A stretch of 64,000 nucleotides of DNA, from the NCBI RefSeq assembly GCF_018141425.1, contig NZ_CP058561.1, positions 5,022,001-5,086,000 of the forward strand, written 5' to 3'. Positions 7,146-15,816 of this stretch are shown one piece after another (within the stretch, counting starts at the first letter, position 1; each line of letters begins with the position of its first letter). A program made the translations under genes and the position numbers. The stretch comes from Vallitalea guaymasensis. GTDB lineage: Bacteria; Bacillota; Clostridia; Lachnospirales; Vallitaleaceae. A model generated the notes under the pieces. It was not told the DNA's origin and did no database searches. It worked only from the letters and a program-made list of their open reading frames with translations.

Positions 7146-9398
7146 TTGCTAGGTTATAAAATACAGATTATGGGCATAGTTCAAGGCGTAGGATTTCGCC
7201 CTTTTGTATATAACAAAGCACTTGAATACAACCTAAAAGGGTGGGTCAATAATTGTGAATCTACAGTGGTAATCATGATAGAAGGAGAAAAAAATCATAT
7301 AAAATGCTTTATCAAAGATATCGTCCATAATCCACCTTCTATAGCCTATATTGAGAAAATAAAGATTAAACCATGTAAAGTTAAAGGATACGAAGATTTT
7401 CGCATACTTCCTAGTACTAGTATGACTCCAACCATATGCTTTCTATCTCCAGATATAGCTACTTGTGATGAATGTATGAAAGAAGTGCTGAATCCTGAGT
7501 CTAGAAGATATAGATATCCATTTACTAACTGTACCCAATGCGGTCCTCGTTATTCTATTATTAAAGAGTTACCCTATGACAGAAAGAATACAACTATGTC
7601 AATGTTTCCTATGTGTACAGAATGTGAAAAAGAATATAATAATCCTGGTGACAGAAGGTTTCATACTCAGCCCAATTGTTGTAAAGAGTGTGGACCACAG
7701 GTTGAATTTATCGACTCAGATAATAAGAAGAAATATGATAATCCAATAAAATCAGCAGTCTCTATGATAAAACAAGGTAAAATAGTCGGTATAAAAGGAT
7801 TAGGGGGATTTCACTTATGCTGTGATGCAATTAATAAAAATACTATCAATACTCTTAGGATTAGGAAAAAAAGACCTAATAAACCCCTTGCCATAATGGC
7901 TAAGAATCTTGAGTCAGCCAAAAAGATAGCTTATATTAATACAAAAGAGGAACAAATTTTAACAGGCAGACAAAAACCTATAGTCTTATTAAAAAAAAGA
8001 GTGTCCAATATACTTCCATCCAATATTGCATCTGACCAGAGATATATAGGAATAATGCTGCCATATACACCATTGCACTATCTTTTATTTGATGAATCTA
8101 TAGAATATCTAGTTATGACTAGTGGTAATCTCAATGGACAGCCTTTAGCTTATAAGAATAATGAAGCAATAAAATCATTGGGAAATATATGCGATTATTT
8201 CCTGACTCATAATAGAGAAATACATATGCCTATAGATGATTCTGTCGTGAAAGTCATAGAAGACAAATTAATGGTAATTAGACTTGCAAGAGGATACGCT
8301 CCATACCATGTGAAAATGGATAGTAATAAGGAAATATTGGCATTAGGAGGCCAGCAGAAAAGTACTATCTGTGTATTGAAAAATAAGTATGCTGTGATTA
8401 GTAACTATATTGGTGACTTAGGCGATTATGATACATATGAAAGGTATCAGAAAACTATAGATAATATCCTGAATATATATATAACAATACCCGATAGATT
8501 AATTCATGATTTACACCCATTGTATGACTCAACAAGATATGCCCATGAACAGTCCATTAGAAGTATAGGCGTACAGCACCATTATGCACATATGCTAAGT
8601 TGCATGGTAGAACATAACATAAATAAAAAGGTCATTGGTGTAATCTATGATGGGACAGGACTTGGTTATGATGGAGCTATATGGGGAGGGGAATTTCTTA
8701 TAGGTGACAGGAAAAGTTATAAGAGAGCAGCCCATCTCAAATATGTGACATTACAAGGCGGAGATATTACTGTAAAAGAACCTTTGCGGAGTGGGGTTAG
8801 TTTTTTAGTTAGTTCAGGAATTGAACCTGAGAAATACATTAAAGGGGTTAATAGAGATAGGATACAATTACTGAAGGAAGCTCTTAATTCCGATTTTAAT
8901 TGTTTCCAATCATCTAGCATGGGACGTTTTTTTGATGGAATCTCTGCACTTATTGGATTATGTAATTACAATACCTATGATGGAGAAGCCCCAATAATAT
9001 TAGAAAACAATACAGAACCTGGTGTTACTCAATTATATAGTTATGATATAGATTATATTAACAGTGAGTGGCTTATAAATTATAGCAAAATAATACAAGG
9101 GATTATTGATGATATGGAACAAGGAATTAGTATACCTATTATAAGTAGCAAATTTCATAATACTGTAATTGATTTTACAATAAATATGGTAGATGGATTA
9201 TCTGAGGAATCAGGAATTGTTGATGTTGTTTTGAGTGGAGGAGTTTTCCAAAATTCATATTTATTGAGTGGAATATATAGAAGGTTAAAGGGTTCAGGTT
9301 ACAATACATATTTTAATGAAATGATTCCTATCAATGATGGGGGACTATCTTTAGGACAAATAGCAATAGAAGATGATAAGTTTGGAGGAGGGAAGTAA
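7146..9398 (+). CDS. hypF: carbamoyltransferase HypF
   Basis: A 750-residue protein starting with TTG directly after the previous stop, with GAAGGTG as the ribosome binding site. Domains in order: acylphosphatase (GIVQGVGFRPF, residues about 9-19); a zinc-finger region with CDECM, CTQCGPR, CTECEKE and CKECGP (about 107-185); a YrdC-like ATP-binding domain (IKGLGGFHL, KRPNKPLAIM); and a Kae1-like C-terminal domain with the HHYAHM metal motif and GVIYDGTGLGYDG. HypF makes a carbamoyl adenylate and passes it to HypE, starting the synthesis of the cyanide ligands of the active-site iron. Length and motifs are complete, so it should be active. Confidence 0.97.
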   Translation: MLGYKIQIMGIVQGVGFRPFVYNKALEYNLKGWVNNCESTVVIMIEGEKNHIKCFIKDIVHNPPSIAYIEKIKIKPCKVKGYEDFRILPSTSMTPTICFLSPDIATCDECMKEVLNPESRRYRYPFTNCTQCGPRYSIIKELPYDRKNTTMSMFPMCTECEKEYNNPGDRRFHTQPNCCKECGPQVEFIDSDNKKKYDNPIKSAVSMIKQGKIVGIKGLGGFHLCCDAINKNTINTLRIRKKRPNKPLAIMAKNLESAKKIAYINTKEEQILTGRQKPIVLLKKRVSNILPSNIASDQRYIGIMLPYTPLHYLLFDESIEYLVMTSGNLNGQPLAYKNNEAIKSLGNICDYFLTHNREIHMPIDDSVVKVIEDKLMVIRLARGYAPYHVKMDSNKEILALGGQQKSTICVLKNKYAVISNYIGDLGDYDTYERYQKTIDNILNIYITIPDRLIHDLHPLYDSTRYAHEQSIRSIGVQHHYAHMLSCMVEHNINKKVIGVIYDGTGLGYDGAIWGGEFLIGDRKSYKRAAHLKYVTLQGGDITVKEPLRSGVSFLVSSGIEPEKYIKGVNRDRIQLLKEALNSDFNCFQSSSMGRFFDGISALIGLCNYNTYDGEAPIILENNTEPGVTQLYSYDIDYINSEWLINYSKIIQGIIDDMEQGISIPIISSKFHNTVIDFTINMVDGLSEESGIVDVVLSGGVFQNSYLLSGIYRRLKGSGYNTYFNEMIPINDGGLSLGQIAIEDDKFGGGK

Positions 9399-9400
9399 AA

Positions 9401-9631
9401 ATGTGTTTAGCAGTTCCTGCAAAGATTAAATCAATTGAAGGAGCTTATGGAGATGTTTTGTATCTAGGAGTCGTTCAAAGGGTGAACATAGAACTTATTG
9501 AATCACCTAGAATCGGTGATTATATTTTGGTACATGCCGGTTTTGCTATTGAAAAGATTGATAAAGATGGGTATGTTGAATTACAGAGAATAATGAGCTA
9601 TCTATTAGAGGAATGTGATGGGTATGAATGA
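9401..9631 (+). CDS. hypC: hydrogenase assembly chaperone HypC
   Basis: A 76-residue protein starting MCLAVPAKI. The Cys2 exposed after removal of Met1 is the hallmark of HypC, which carries the Fe(CN)2CO unit with HypD to the large subunit. The V-N-I-E-L-I and GDYILVHAGFAIEKID segments complete the OB-like fold. It begins 2 nt after hypF with GGAGGGAAG upstream, and overlaps hypD. Confidence 0.95.
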   Translation: MCLAVPAKIKSIEGAYGDVLYLGVVQRVNIELIESPRIGDYILVHAGFAIEKIDKDGYVELQRIMSYLLEECDGYE

Positions 9632-10697
9632 AAAACAACTAATAGCCAGAATGGTTCAAGAAATAAATAAAGATGTAGAGAGTGATGTTGTAATTATGGA
9701 AATCTGCGGTACACATACTCAGAGTATAGCTAAATATGGGATATGGGAAATAATTTCCCATCGTATCAAATTGGTTTCAGGTCCAGGCTGTCCAGTATGT
9801 GTTACTGATAAGAGATATATAGATATGGCTATATCCTTGTCCCAAAAAGAAGATATGATAATCGCCACTTTTGGGGATTTGATGAAGGTAACAGGTACAG
9901 AATCTTGCTTGTCTGAGGAAAAATCAAAAGGGAAGGATATAAGGATTGTTTATTCTCCTATCCAGAGTATTGAGTTGGCAAAGGAGTATCCTAATAAGAA
10001 AGTGGTTTTTCTAGCTGTAGGATTTGAAACAACAGCTCCTTTGATTGGGAAAATGGTCATGAAGGCAAAAAAAGAAAATATAAATAACCTTTTCTTCTTG
10101 ACCAGTCTGAAATTAATGAAACCAATATTGAAAGAAATACTTAAGGATAAGAATCAATGTATAGATGGTATCATATGTCCAGGTCATGTTGCTGTAATAA
10201 AAGGTGCGGATTATTTTTCATTCATTAGTGATGATAATAATATTAAAACTGTAGTAAGCGGATTTGAACCTATAGATATAATCAGCGGTATTTATTTCAT
10301 AGTACAACAGTGTAAAGGTAAGATACATAATCATGATAAAAATTTATACAAGAGATGTGTAAAAGAAAAAGGAAATGAAACAGCTTGCAAAATATTAGAG
10401 GAAGTCTTTGTACATGAAGATGGTAATTGGAGAGGTATTGGAATTATTCCTGATTCTGCAATGGTAATAAATAAGAAATATGAAAAATTTGATGCAAAGA
10501 AAGTTTTCAGTTTTAGCGATTTACCAAAAGTCATAGAGGATAATTGTATATGCAAAGATATTCTTTTGGGGAAGGAAATACCTACTTCATGCAGATTTTT
10601 TGGTAACAAATGTACACCACAGCATCCTGTAGGACCTTGCATGGTTTCGTCAGAAGGTACTTGTGGTATTTATTATAGATATAGAAAAGAGGGGTAA
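9618..10697 (+). CDS. hypD: hydrogenase formation protein HypD
   Basis: About 359 residues. The ATG at 9618 is 5 nt behind AGAGGA and overlaps hypC; the GTG at 9615 and the ATG at 9624 are alternatives. Family motifs are all present: EICGTHT (Cys near residue 29), GPGCPVCVT with the redox cysteine pair, FAVGFETT-like LAVGFETT, ICPGHVAVI, and the C-terminal [4Fe-4S] cysteines (CRFFGNKCTPQHPVGPCMVSSEGTC). HypD is the scaffold on which iron receives its CN and CO ligands, acting with HypC and HypE. It ends one base before the start codon of hypE. Confidence 0.97.
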   Translation: MGMNEKQLIARMVQEINKDVESDVVIMEICGTHTQSIAKYGIWEIISHRIKLVSGPGCPVCVTDKRYIDMAISLSQKEDMIIATFGDLMKVTGTESCLSEEKSKGKDIRIVYSPIQSIELAKEYPNKKVVFLAVGFETTAPLIGKMVMKAKKENINNLFFLTSLKLMKPILKEILKDKNQCIDGIICPGHVAVIKGADYFSFISDDNNIKTVVSGFEPIDIISGIYFIVQQCKGKIHNHDKNLYKRCVKEKGNETACKILEEVFVHEDGNWRGIGIIPDSAMVINKKYEKFDAKKVFSFSDLPKVIEDNCICKDILLGKEIPTSCRFFGNKCTPQHPVGPCMVSSEGTCGIYYRYRKEG

Positions 10698-10698
10698 C

Positions 10699-11700
10699 TT
10701 GTGTAAAACCATTCAACTTCGTCATGGGGATGGAGGAATTCATACTAGTAAGCTGATTAATGATATTTTTTACAGATATTTTGGTAACCCTATATTGCTG
10801 AAAGGAAGAGATTCGGCAATTTTTGAAATGAGTAAAGGAAGATTGGCATACTCGACAGACAGCTTTGTTGTTAAACCTATTTTTTTTAAAGGTGGAAATA
10901 TTGGAAAATTAGCAGCTTGCGGGACTATTAATGATTTGACAGTTAGTGGAGCTAAGCCCTTATATCTTAGTGCAGGTTTTATAATTGAGGAAGGATTTGA
11001 TATAGGACAATTGGAACGGATTGTCAGTTCAATGCAGGAAGTTTGCAGTAAAACAAATACGTTGGTTGTGACAGGTGATACAAAAGTTCTTGATAGAGGT
11101 AGTGTAGATGGCATTTTCATTAATACATCGGGTATAGGAAGTATCTATGACAATTATAATCCTGATCCTATTGGTATAGGTGATGAGATAATAATTACAG
11201 GTGGTATTGGGGAGCATGGCACGGCTATAGCAATTAGAAGATATGACCTTAATATACAAGGTAATATCAAGAGTGATTGTGATTCGCTTACTAATATTTT
11301 GGTAGGGATTAAGAAGTTTTTGCCACATGTGAAAATGATGAGAGACCCAACAAGAGGAGGTATGGCTACTAGTCTTAATGAGATTGCAGAAGAACAGGGA
11401 ATAGAAATTTTATTAGAGGAGGATAGTATTCCTATAGCTGATGAAGTAAAAGGTGTGACAGAGATATTAGGATTAGACCCTTATTATTTGGCTTGTGAAG
11501 GCAGGATGATATTGATTTCAGAAAAAGGTTATGGGGAGAAGATTGTCAAGACAATAAATAAGTTAGAAAATGGAAAAGATGCTGTATTAATCGGAAGAGT
11601 AGTGGATAAATCAAAAGGGATAGTTTGTTTAAGAACTACCATAGGAGGTAAAAGAAGGTTGTATGCTTTAAGTAATAGCATGTTGCCTAGGATTTGTTGA
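10699..11700 (+). CDS. hypE: carbamoyl dehydratase HypE
   Basis: I choose the TTG at 10699, one base after the hypD stop and just behind GAGGGG, giving 333 residues; the longer frame from 10663 lies inside hypD. The N-terminus has the purM-like LRHGDGGIHT block and DSAIF metal and ATP residues. MRDPTRGGMAT is the central motif. The C-terminus ends LPRIC, the conserved tail whose cysteine accepts the carbamoyl group from HypF and dehydrates it to a thiocyanate. It closes the maturation operon; no hypB nickel GTPase follows. Confidence 0.96.
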   Translation: MCKTIQLRHGDGGIHTSKLINDIFYRYFGNPILLKGRDSAIFEMSKGRLAYSTDSFVVKPIFFKGGNIGKLAACGTINDLTVSGAKPLYLSAGFIIEEGFDIGQLERIVSSMQEVCSKTNTLVVTGDTKVLDRGSVDGIFINTSGIGSIYDNYNPDPIGIGDEIIITGGIGEHGTAIAIRRYDLNIQGNIKSDCDSLTNILVGIKKFLPHVKMMRDPTRGGMATSLNEIAEEQGIEILLEEDSIPIADEVKGVTEILGLDPYYLACEGRMILISEKGYGEKIVKTINKLENGKDAVLIGRVVDKSKGIVCLRTTIGGKRRLYALSNSMLPRIC

Positions 11701-11801
11701 ATTACAAGATAATTGAAAAAATAAATGTTTTGTATTATAATTATAACAATGTTTATAAGTCAAAATCATTAGTATGTAATTATAAGGTGGTGTATTATGT
11801 A

Positions 11802-12650
11802 ATGTATCAAGCAACATTGGTGTTAGAGGGTGGCGCTACTAGAGGCGTATATACAGCAGGTATCTTGGATTACTTTATGGAGCAGGAATTAGAGGTGTCC
11901 AATATATTAGGGGTTTCAGCAGGTTCATGTAATTGTGTGGATTATATTTCTGGACAAATTGGAAGATCTAAGGATTGTATGATTATTACTAAGAAAGAAA
12001 ATGTGTATTATGGGATTAGAAAGCTTGTGGAAAAAGGCAAATTGATAGATATGGATTTATTATTTGATGATTTTGCTAATAAAGTATTTCCATTTGATTA
12101 TGATGCTTTTCTTGATTCTGATACAGATTGTGAAATAGTTGCAACTAATTGTGTAAGTGGAAAAGCAGAGTATATGAAACCTCATAAAAAAGAAGAACTT
12201 ATGTCCATATGCAGAGCTTCCAGTAGTGTGCCTTTGATTGCACCTATGGTATGGATTAATGATACTCCATATCTTGATGGGGGTATTGCTGATTCTGTAC
12301 CTATAGATAGAGCAATGGAGCTGGGAAATAAAAAGATTATAGTTATTTTAACAAGAAACAAGGGCTATCGTAAAAAAGCACCTTCAAAAACTATGTTAAG
12401 ATTGTGCAAACGAAAATATTCGGCTTATCCAAAATTCATATCTGCTTTGGAAAATAGATATAAAGTATATAACAAAACAATGGATTATATAGATGAACTT
12501 GAGAAAAAGGGAGATATTTTTGTTATGCGTCCAACACTTCCTCCTGTTTCTAGATTTGAAAAAAGTGTGGAAAAGCTTAATGAGTTCTATAATCATGGTT
12601 ATGAGGATGGGAAGAAGAATTATACAGCATTGTTAGAATACATAAAATAA
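11802..12650 (+). CDS. patatin-like phospholipase family protein
   Basis: The ATG at 11802, 11 nt behind AAGGTGG, gives 282 residues that start right at the patatin fold; a longer open frame to 11694 adds unrelated sequence. The oxyanion-hole motif GGATRGVY (residues about 10-17), the GVSAGS nucleophile elbow (Ser near residue 44) and the DGGIADSVP motif with the catalytic Asp (near 166) are all present, so the Ser-Asp dyad is complete. This is the YjjU/RssA-like bacterial group of predicted cytoplasmic lipid acyl hydrolases. It follows the hydrogenase operon but has its own leader, and no functional link is visible. Confidence 0.9.
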   Translation: MYQATLVLEGGATRGVYTAGILDYFMEQELEVSNILGVSAGSCNCVDYISGQIGRSKDCMIITKKENVYYGIRKLVEKGKLIDMDLLFDDFANKVFPFDYDAFLDSDTDCEIVATNCVSGKAEYMKPHKKEELMSICRASSSVPLIAPMVWINDTPYLDGGIADSVPIDRAMELGNKKIIVILTRNKGYRKKAPSKTMLRLCKRKYSAYPKFISALENRYKVYNKTMDYIDELEKKGDIFVMRPTLPPVSRFEKSVEKLNEFYNHGYEDGKKNYTALLEYIK

Positions 12651-12686
12651 AATGGAAAATTATTTCTTTTTTGTCAATATTTACAC

Positions 12687-12715
12687 TTGATTTTTGTTTG
12701 AAGATATAATATAAT
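12687..12715 (+). promoter_or_regulatory. promoter of the candidate non-coding RNA
   Basis: TTGATT (12687-12692) and TATAAT (12710-12715) are 17 nt apart. A second overlapping TATAAT at 12705-12710 could serve with TTACAC. It directs rightward transcription into a region with no reading frame, ending at the terminator at 12949-13001. Confidence 0.65.
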
Positions 12716-12721
12716 ATTTCT

Positions 12722-13001
12722 TACAATTTTCAACACAAACCAGCCTTATACTAGTCTTATTCTAAAAGATAAGGGGTCGCTCCCAAAGAAATTTTCTAGT
12801 GGGTCAAGCGAATAGGAATATGGTGTCTTCTAAGTGGCTATCTGCATGACGGAAATCGTAGCAGACCTAAGAGATAAAATTAACTATTCGTTATGGTTGC
12901 TTATAAGGTAATAACTTTAAATATAAAATTGTGTTAAGAAAGAATATAAAGCACTTCCATAGTACATGTAACATGAGTACTATAGAGTGCTTATTTTTTT
13001 G
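12722..13001 (+). ncRNA. candidate stand-alone structured RNA, class unknown
   Basis: About 280 nt lie between a good promoter and a strong terminator with no open frame, and the next gene is on the opposite strand. The region folds well. CCTTATA (12744-12750) pairs with TATAAGG (12902-12908) to close the structure. Inside are CTTAT/ATAAG (12756-12773), TCGCT-CCC/GGG-AGCGA (12777-12811), and TCTGC/GCAGA (12841-12865). AGCGAATAG (12807-12815) can instead pair with CTATTCGTT (12884-12892), so two folds compete. Its base composition is richer in G and C than the flanks. I see no tmRNA, RNase P or SRP signature. 6S RNA and the raiA motif are size-compatible classes to test. Confidence 0.6.
12949..13001 (+). 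terminator. rho-independent terminator of the candidate RNA
   Basis: AAGCACT plus ATAGTAC pair with GTACTAT plus AGTGCTT, interrupted by a small internal loop, and are followed by a run of seven T. This is a strong terminator for rightward transcription. Confidence 0.9.
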
Positions 13002-13073
13002 TTAATTTTTATTTTTTTCCATATATTATAACGAAGTATAATTAGCAGCTATAACTTTAATAAAATGGGTATT

Positions 13074-14477
13074 TTAATGGTTTAACTTTTCATATTTCTC
13101 CCAATATGATTCACCAGATTCATGACTTGAAACATCATCCCAATTATCTCTATACTTAAAAATTTCATTACGAAGTTTGATTACTATGTCTTCATAGTTT
13201 TTATCAGAATAAAGATTATTCATTTCTAATGGGTCATCTATCAAATCAAAAAGTTGAGTTTCATTAGAGTTTCCACTGACGTATTCTATAAGCTTGTATC
13301 TTTCGTCTTTTACACTTCTTATTGTATCTGTATATGCAAAATATAGATTTTCTCTTGTTATATGATTATTATCTTGAATTGAGCTTAATAAACTTCTACC
13401 TTCAACTGTATCAGGGATATCAATACCAGCTAAATCACATAGGGTAGGATATATATCAAGCAGATAAGCGTAGGAATCCCTTCTTTCATTGGTGGGTATT
13501 CCTTTACCAGAAAATATTAATGGGACTCGTATACTATGTTCGTAGCAACTTTGTTTACCCATCAATCCATGTTGACCTAGAGCAAGTCCGTTATCTCCAG
13601 TAAAGACTATTATAGTGTTATCATACTGACCTGTTTCTTCAAGAGCGGTTATAACTCTGCCTAATTCATGATCAAGATGGCTTATCATACCATAGTATTC
13701 TGCAATATGTTTTTTAATGGCTTCTTCAGTACGTGGGTAAGGTGTCAGTATTTCATCTCTTATTCCTTTAATACCATAATCTATAGGATGTTCTTGTAAA
13801 AAATTATCTGGTAGGGATATATCATCAGGGTCATACATATTCATAAATCTTTCTGGCATGGTTCGTGGATCATGAGGTGCCATAAAAGCAATGTATAAGA
13901 AAAATGGGTCAACACTATCATAATTATTTAGAAAATCTATTGATGCATCACAAAAAATCTCACTAGAATGTTTGCCTGCTTCAACATGATCGCCTATGGA
14001 TATACGAGTTTGATTAGAAGTCATAAAACTATATGTTCTTTTTAATCTACCTTCATATTTACCTGTTGGATCGTAATGATTTAGAGGAACGTTCCAATGG
14101 TCATCCATTCCACCAAAGAAAATATTATCTCCACAAGTAAAACTTCTTGCATATGACTTAACTCCATTATGCCATTTTCCTGTTCCGAATGTTTGGTAGC
14201 CTTGATTTTTTAGATGTTCACCTAATGTAATATGATTATCAGGTATATTTTGTCCTTCTTTTTCTATGTGAAAAAGAGTTCTTCCAGTATGTAACATAGC
14301 CCTGCTTGGCATACAAACAGCTCCACTGGTTCCACATGGAATATGAGCATGTGTAAAAGTCACCCCATTACTTACCAATTTATCTAGGTTGGGTGTATGA
14401 ATTTCTTTATTTCCCAAAGCAGAAATAGTATCAAATCGTTGATCATCAGTTAAGAAAAACAATATGTTCGGTTTCAT
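13074..14477 (-). CDS. sulfatase (Cys-type, alkaline phosphatase superfamily)
   Basis: A 467-residue cytoplasmic protein (no signal peptide) that begins KPNILFFLTDDQR, where the DD pair binds calcium. The active-site motif is CMPSR near residue 57; its Cys is the residue oxidised to formylglycine. LHTGRTLF follows, and FTGDNGLALGQHGLMGK near residue 293 gives the second metal and substrate-binding block. AAGGAGAGG lies ahead of the ATG. Family members remove sulfate from sugars, choline or aryl esters; the substrate cannot be told. The required formylglycine-generating enzyme is not in the window. It is divergent from the GntR gene, which suggests a link to the same catabolic locus. Confidence 0.92.
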   Translation of the reverse strand: MKPNILFFLTDDQRFDTISALGNKEIHTPNLDKLVSNGVTFTHAHIPCGTSGAVCMPSRAMLHTGRTLFHIEKEGQNIPDNHITLGEHLKNQGYQTFGTGKWHNGVKSYARSFTCGDNIFFGGMDDHWNVPLNHYDPTGKYEGRLKRTYSFMTSNQTRISIGDHVEAGKHSSEIFCDASIDFLNNYDSVDPFFLYIAFMAPHDPRTMPERFMNMYDPDDISLPDNFLQEHPIDYGIKGIRDEILTPYPRTEEAIKKHIAEYYGMISHLDHELGRVITALEETGQYDNTIIVFTGDNGLALGQHGLMGKQSCYEHSIRVPLIFSGKGIPTNERRDSYAYLLDIYPTLCDLAGIDIPDTVEGRSLLSSIQDNNHITRENLYFAYTDTIRSVKDERYKLIEYVSGNSNETQLFDLIDDPLEMNNLYSDKNYEDIVIKLRNEIFKYRDNWDDVSSHESGESYWEKYEKLNH

Positions 14478-14635
14478 AATAATCCTCTCCTTATTTTGTT
14501 ATTAAATAGCTAGTGTAAATTGTCTTATAGAAATGATTTTAACAACTTATCTTGTTTATTGAAATATCAAAAGGGATGATTAGAATGTTAAAAAGGGACA
14601 TTTTTATGATTTATTATTGTTAATTGAAAAAAGGA

Positions 14636-14666
14636 TTGTGTGAAAAATATTGTTGTATGATATAAT
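14636..14666 (+). promoter_or_regulatory. probable promoter of the GntR gene
   Basis: TATAAT at 14661-14666 with TTGTGT at 14636-14641 and a long 19-nt spacer, about 100 bp upstream of the GntR gene. The -10 is perfect but the -35 is weak. Confidence 0.4.
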
Positions 14667-14765
14667 ATTAGATGTATATTATTATTTATTGATGGATGAT
14701 ACTATAAAGATGTAAATAAAATTTTATATGTATAGTATTCCTAATACACAAGAGAGGAAATCGTA

Positions 14766-15443
14766 ATGAAAGAAAGAGCTAGTGATATTGTTTTTAGAAC
14801 AATAAAAGAAAACATAATAAGCGGCAAATGGGTTTCAGGTACAAAAATTATGTCAGAAACACAACTTGCCAGTGAACTGAATGTTAGTAGAATATCAGTA
14901 AGAGAAGCTATAGAGAAATTAGCGGCTCTGAATATATTAAGTAAAAAGCAGGGTGGAGGAACATATGTCAATGATTTGCAGCCATCAATATATTTTAATT
15001 CTCTTATACCCATGCTTACACTAGATAGAGATAACTATATGGAAATATTAGAGTTCAGACTTATCTTTGAAACGCAAAGTATGGGATTATGTGTTAAAAG
15101 ATGTACTGATGATAAAATAGAAGAGCTGGAAGAATGCTACCATAGAATGGTTAAATATGAGCAAGATGAAGAAAGATTTACAGATGAAGACCTTAAGTTT
15201 CATATGCTTATAGTTGAAGGTGCTAATAATTCAATCTTAAAAAAGGTTAGTGAGGTTTTGGGAGAGATATTACGATATCATCAAAAGAGATTGTATAAGG
15301 AATTAGGACCAGGTGGCGGTATAAAAGAACATAAAATGATGCTTGAAGCCATAAAGAATAGAGATGAAGAATTAGCAACAATATATATGAGAAGACATAT
15401 AGAAAGAACTATAGAGGATATTAAAAACACTAGGATTGATTAA
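14766..15443 (+). CDS. GntR family regulator, FadR/FCD subfamily
   Basis: A 225-residue protein. Residues 1-72 form the GntR winged helix (IVFRTIKENIISGKWVSGTKIMSETQLASELNVSR in outline, with VREAIEKL as recognition-helix end). Residues about 85-220 form an all-helical FCD ligand domain with EFRLIFE, FHMLIVEGANN and the metal-type HKMMLEAI and RRHIERT blocks. FCD regulators respond to organic or sugar acids and repress catabolic genes. The four TTGTAWTACAA palindromes before the next gene are the expected type of operator for this subfamily. A perfect terminator separates the regulator from its likely target, the dehydratase gene. Confidence 0.93.
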   Translation: MKERASDIVFRTIKENIISGKWVSGTKIMSETQLASELNVSRISVREAIEKLAALNILSKKQGGGTYVNDLQPSIYFNSLIPMLTLDRDNYMEILEFRLIFETQSMGLCVKRCTDDKIEELEECYHRMVKYEQDEERFTDEDLKFHMLIVEGANNSILKKVSEVLGEILRYHQKRLYKELGPGGGIKEHKMMLEAIKNRDEELATIYMRRHIERTIEDIKNTRID

Positions 15444-15481
15444 TCGGTTATTGAAAATCCTTGATTAAGTATAAGTAAGGG

Positions 15482-15518
15482 CAGTATATGATAAATGATA
15501 TCATATGCTGTTTTTTTT
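15482..15518 (+). terminator. rho-independent terminator after the GntR gene
   Basis: CAGTATATGATA pairs with TATCATATGCTG over 12 bp with a 5-nt loop, followed by eight T. Confidence 0.92.
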
Positions 15519-15609
15519 ATGTTTAAGTAAAGTTATAATTATAAACCAATGTATAAGTTGTAGTTGATTTATCCCGCCATTGAAATAGATTGCTGTTAAT
15601 ACTGATAAG

Positions 15610-15620
15610 TTGTATAACAA
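15610..15620. promoter_or_regulatory. GntR-type operator, copy 1 (variant)
   Basis: TTGTATAACAA, a one-position variant of the TTGTAWTACAA palindrome found three more times before the dehydratase gene. It lies about 65 bp upstream of the -35. Confidence 0.5.
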
Positions 15621-15644
15621 ATATAAAGTAGGGGATTGGTTAAA

Positions 15645-15655
15645 TTGTATTACAA
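15645..15655. promoter_or_regulatory. GntR-type operator, copy 2
   Basis: TTGTATTACAA, a perfect palindrome around its central base, located 30 bp upstream of the -35 of the dehydratase promoter. It is the mirror form of copies 3 and 4. Confidence 0.7.
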
Positions 15656-15684
15656 ATAAGTGCTAAAATTATCCAAAATAGGGA

Positions 15685-15713
15685 TTGACAGAAAAATATT
15701 AGTGTTTTATAAT
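15685..15713 (+). promoter_or_regulatory. perfect consensus promoter of the dehydratase gene
   Basis: TTGACA (15685-15690) and TATAAT (15708-15713) with an exact 17-nt spacer. Operator copy 3 covers the expected transcription start near 15720, so bound repressor would block initiation. Confidence 0.9.
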
Positions 15714-15717
15714 GAAC

Positions 15718-15728
15718 TTGTAATACAA
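15718..15728. promoter_or_regulatory. GntR-type operator, copy 3, over the transcription start
   Basis: TTGTAATACAA immediately downstream of the -10 hexamer, in the position where a repressor blocks transcription. A further partial palindrome (ATTGTGCAT...GTACAAT) follows at 15729-15747. Confidence 0.75.
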
Positions 15729-15791
15729 ATTGTGCATAGTGTACAATTATTAAAGTTTGAACTTTGATTTGATAAATAACAATTAAATAAG

Positions 15792-15802
15792 TTGTAATAC
15801 AA
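15792..15802. promoter_or_regulatory. GntR-type operator, copy 4, next to the ribosome binding site
   Basis: TTGTAATACAA, identical to copy 3 and 74 bp downstream of it, ending 2 nt before the GGAGGAG ribosome binding site of the dehydratase gene. Confidence 0.7.
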
Positions 15803-15816
15803 CTGGAGGAGTTGAA

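Noticed and set aside
11694-11801. 36-residue N-terminal extension of the patatin-like protein
   Set aside because: The sequence has no family similarity, lacks a ribosome site, and the fold and a usable AAGGTGG site point to the ATG at 11802.
12722-12915. Structured region as tmRNA, RNase P RNA or SRP RNA
   Set aside because: No tRNA-like end or tag ORF, no conserved RNase P motifs, and although GGAA and AGCAG occur near 12851-12865, the SRP helix 8 pairing around a GGAA loop does not form.
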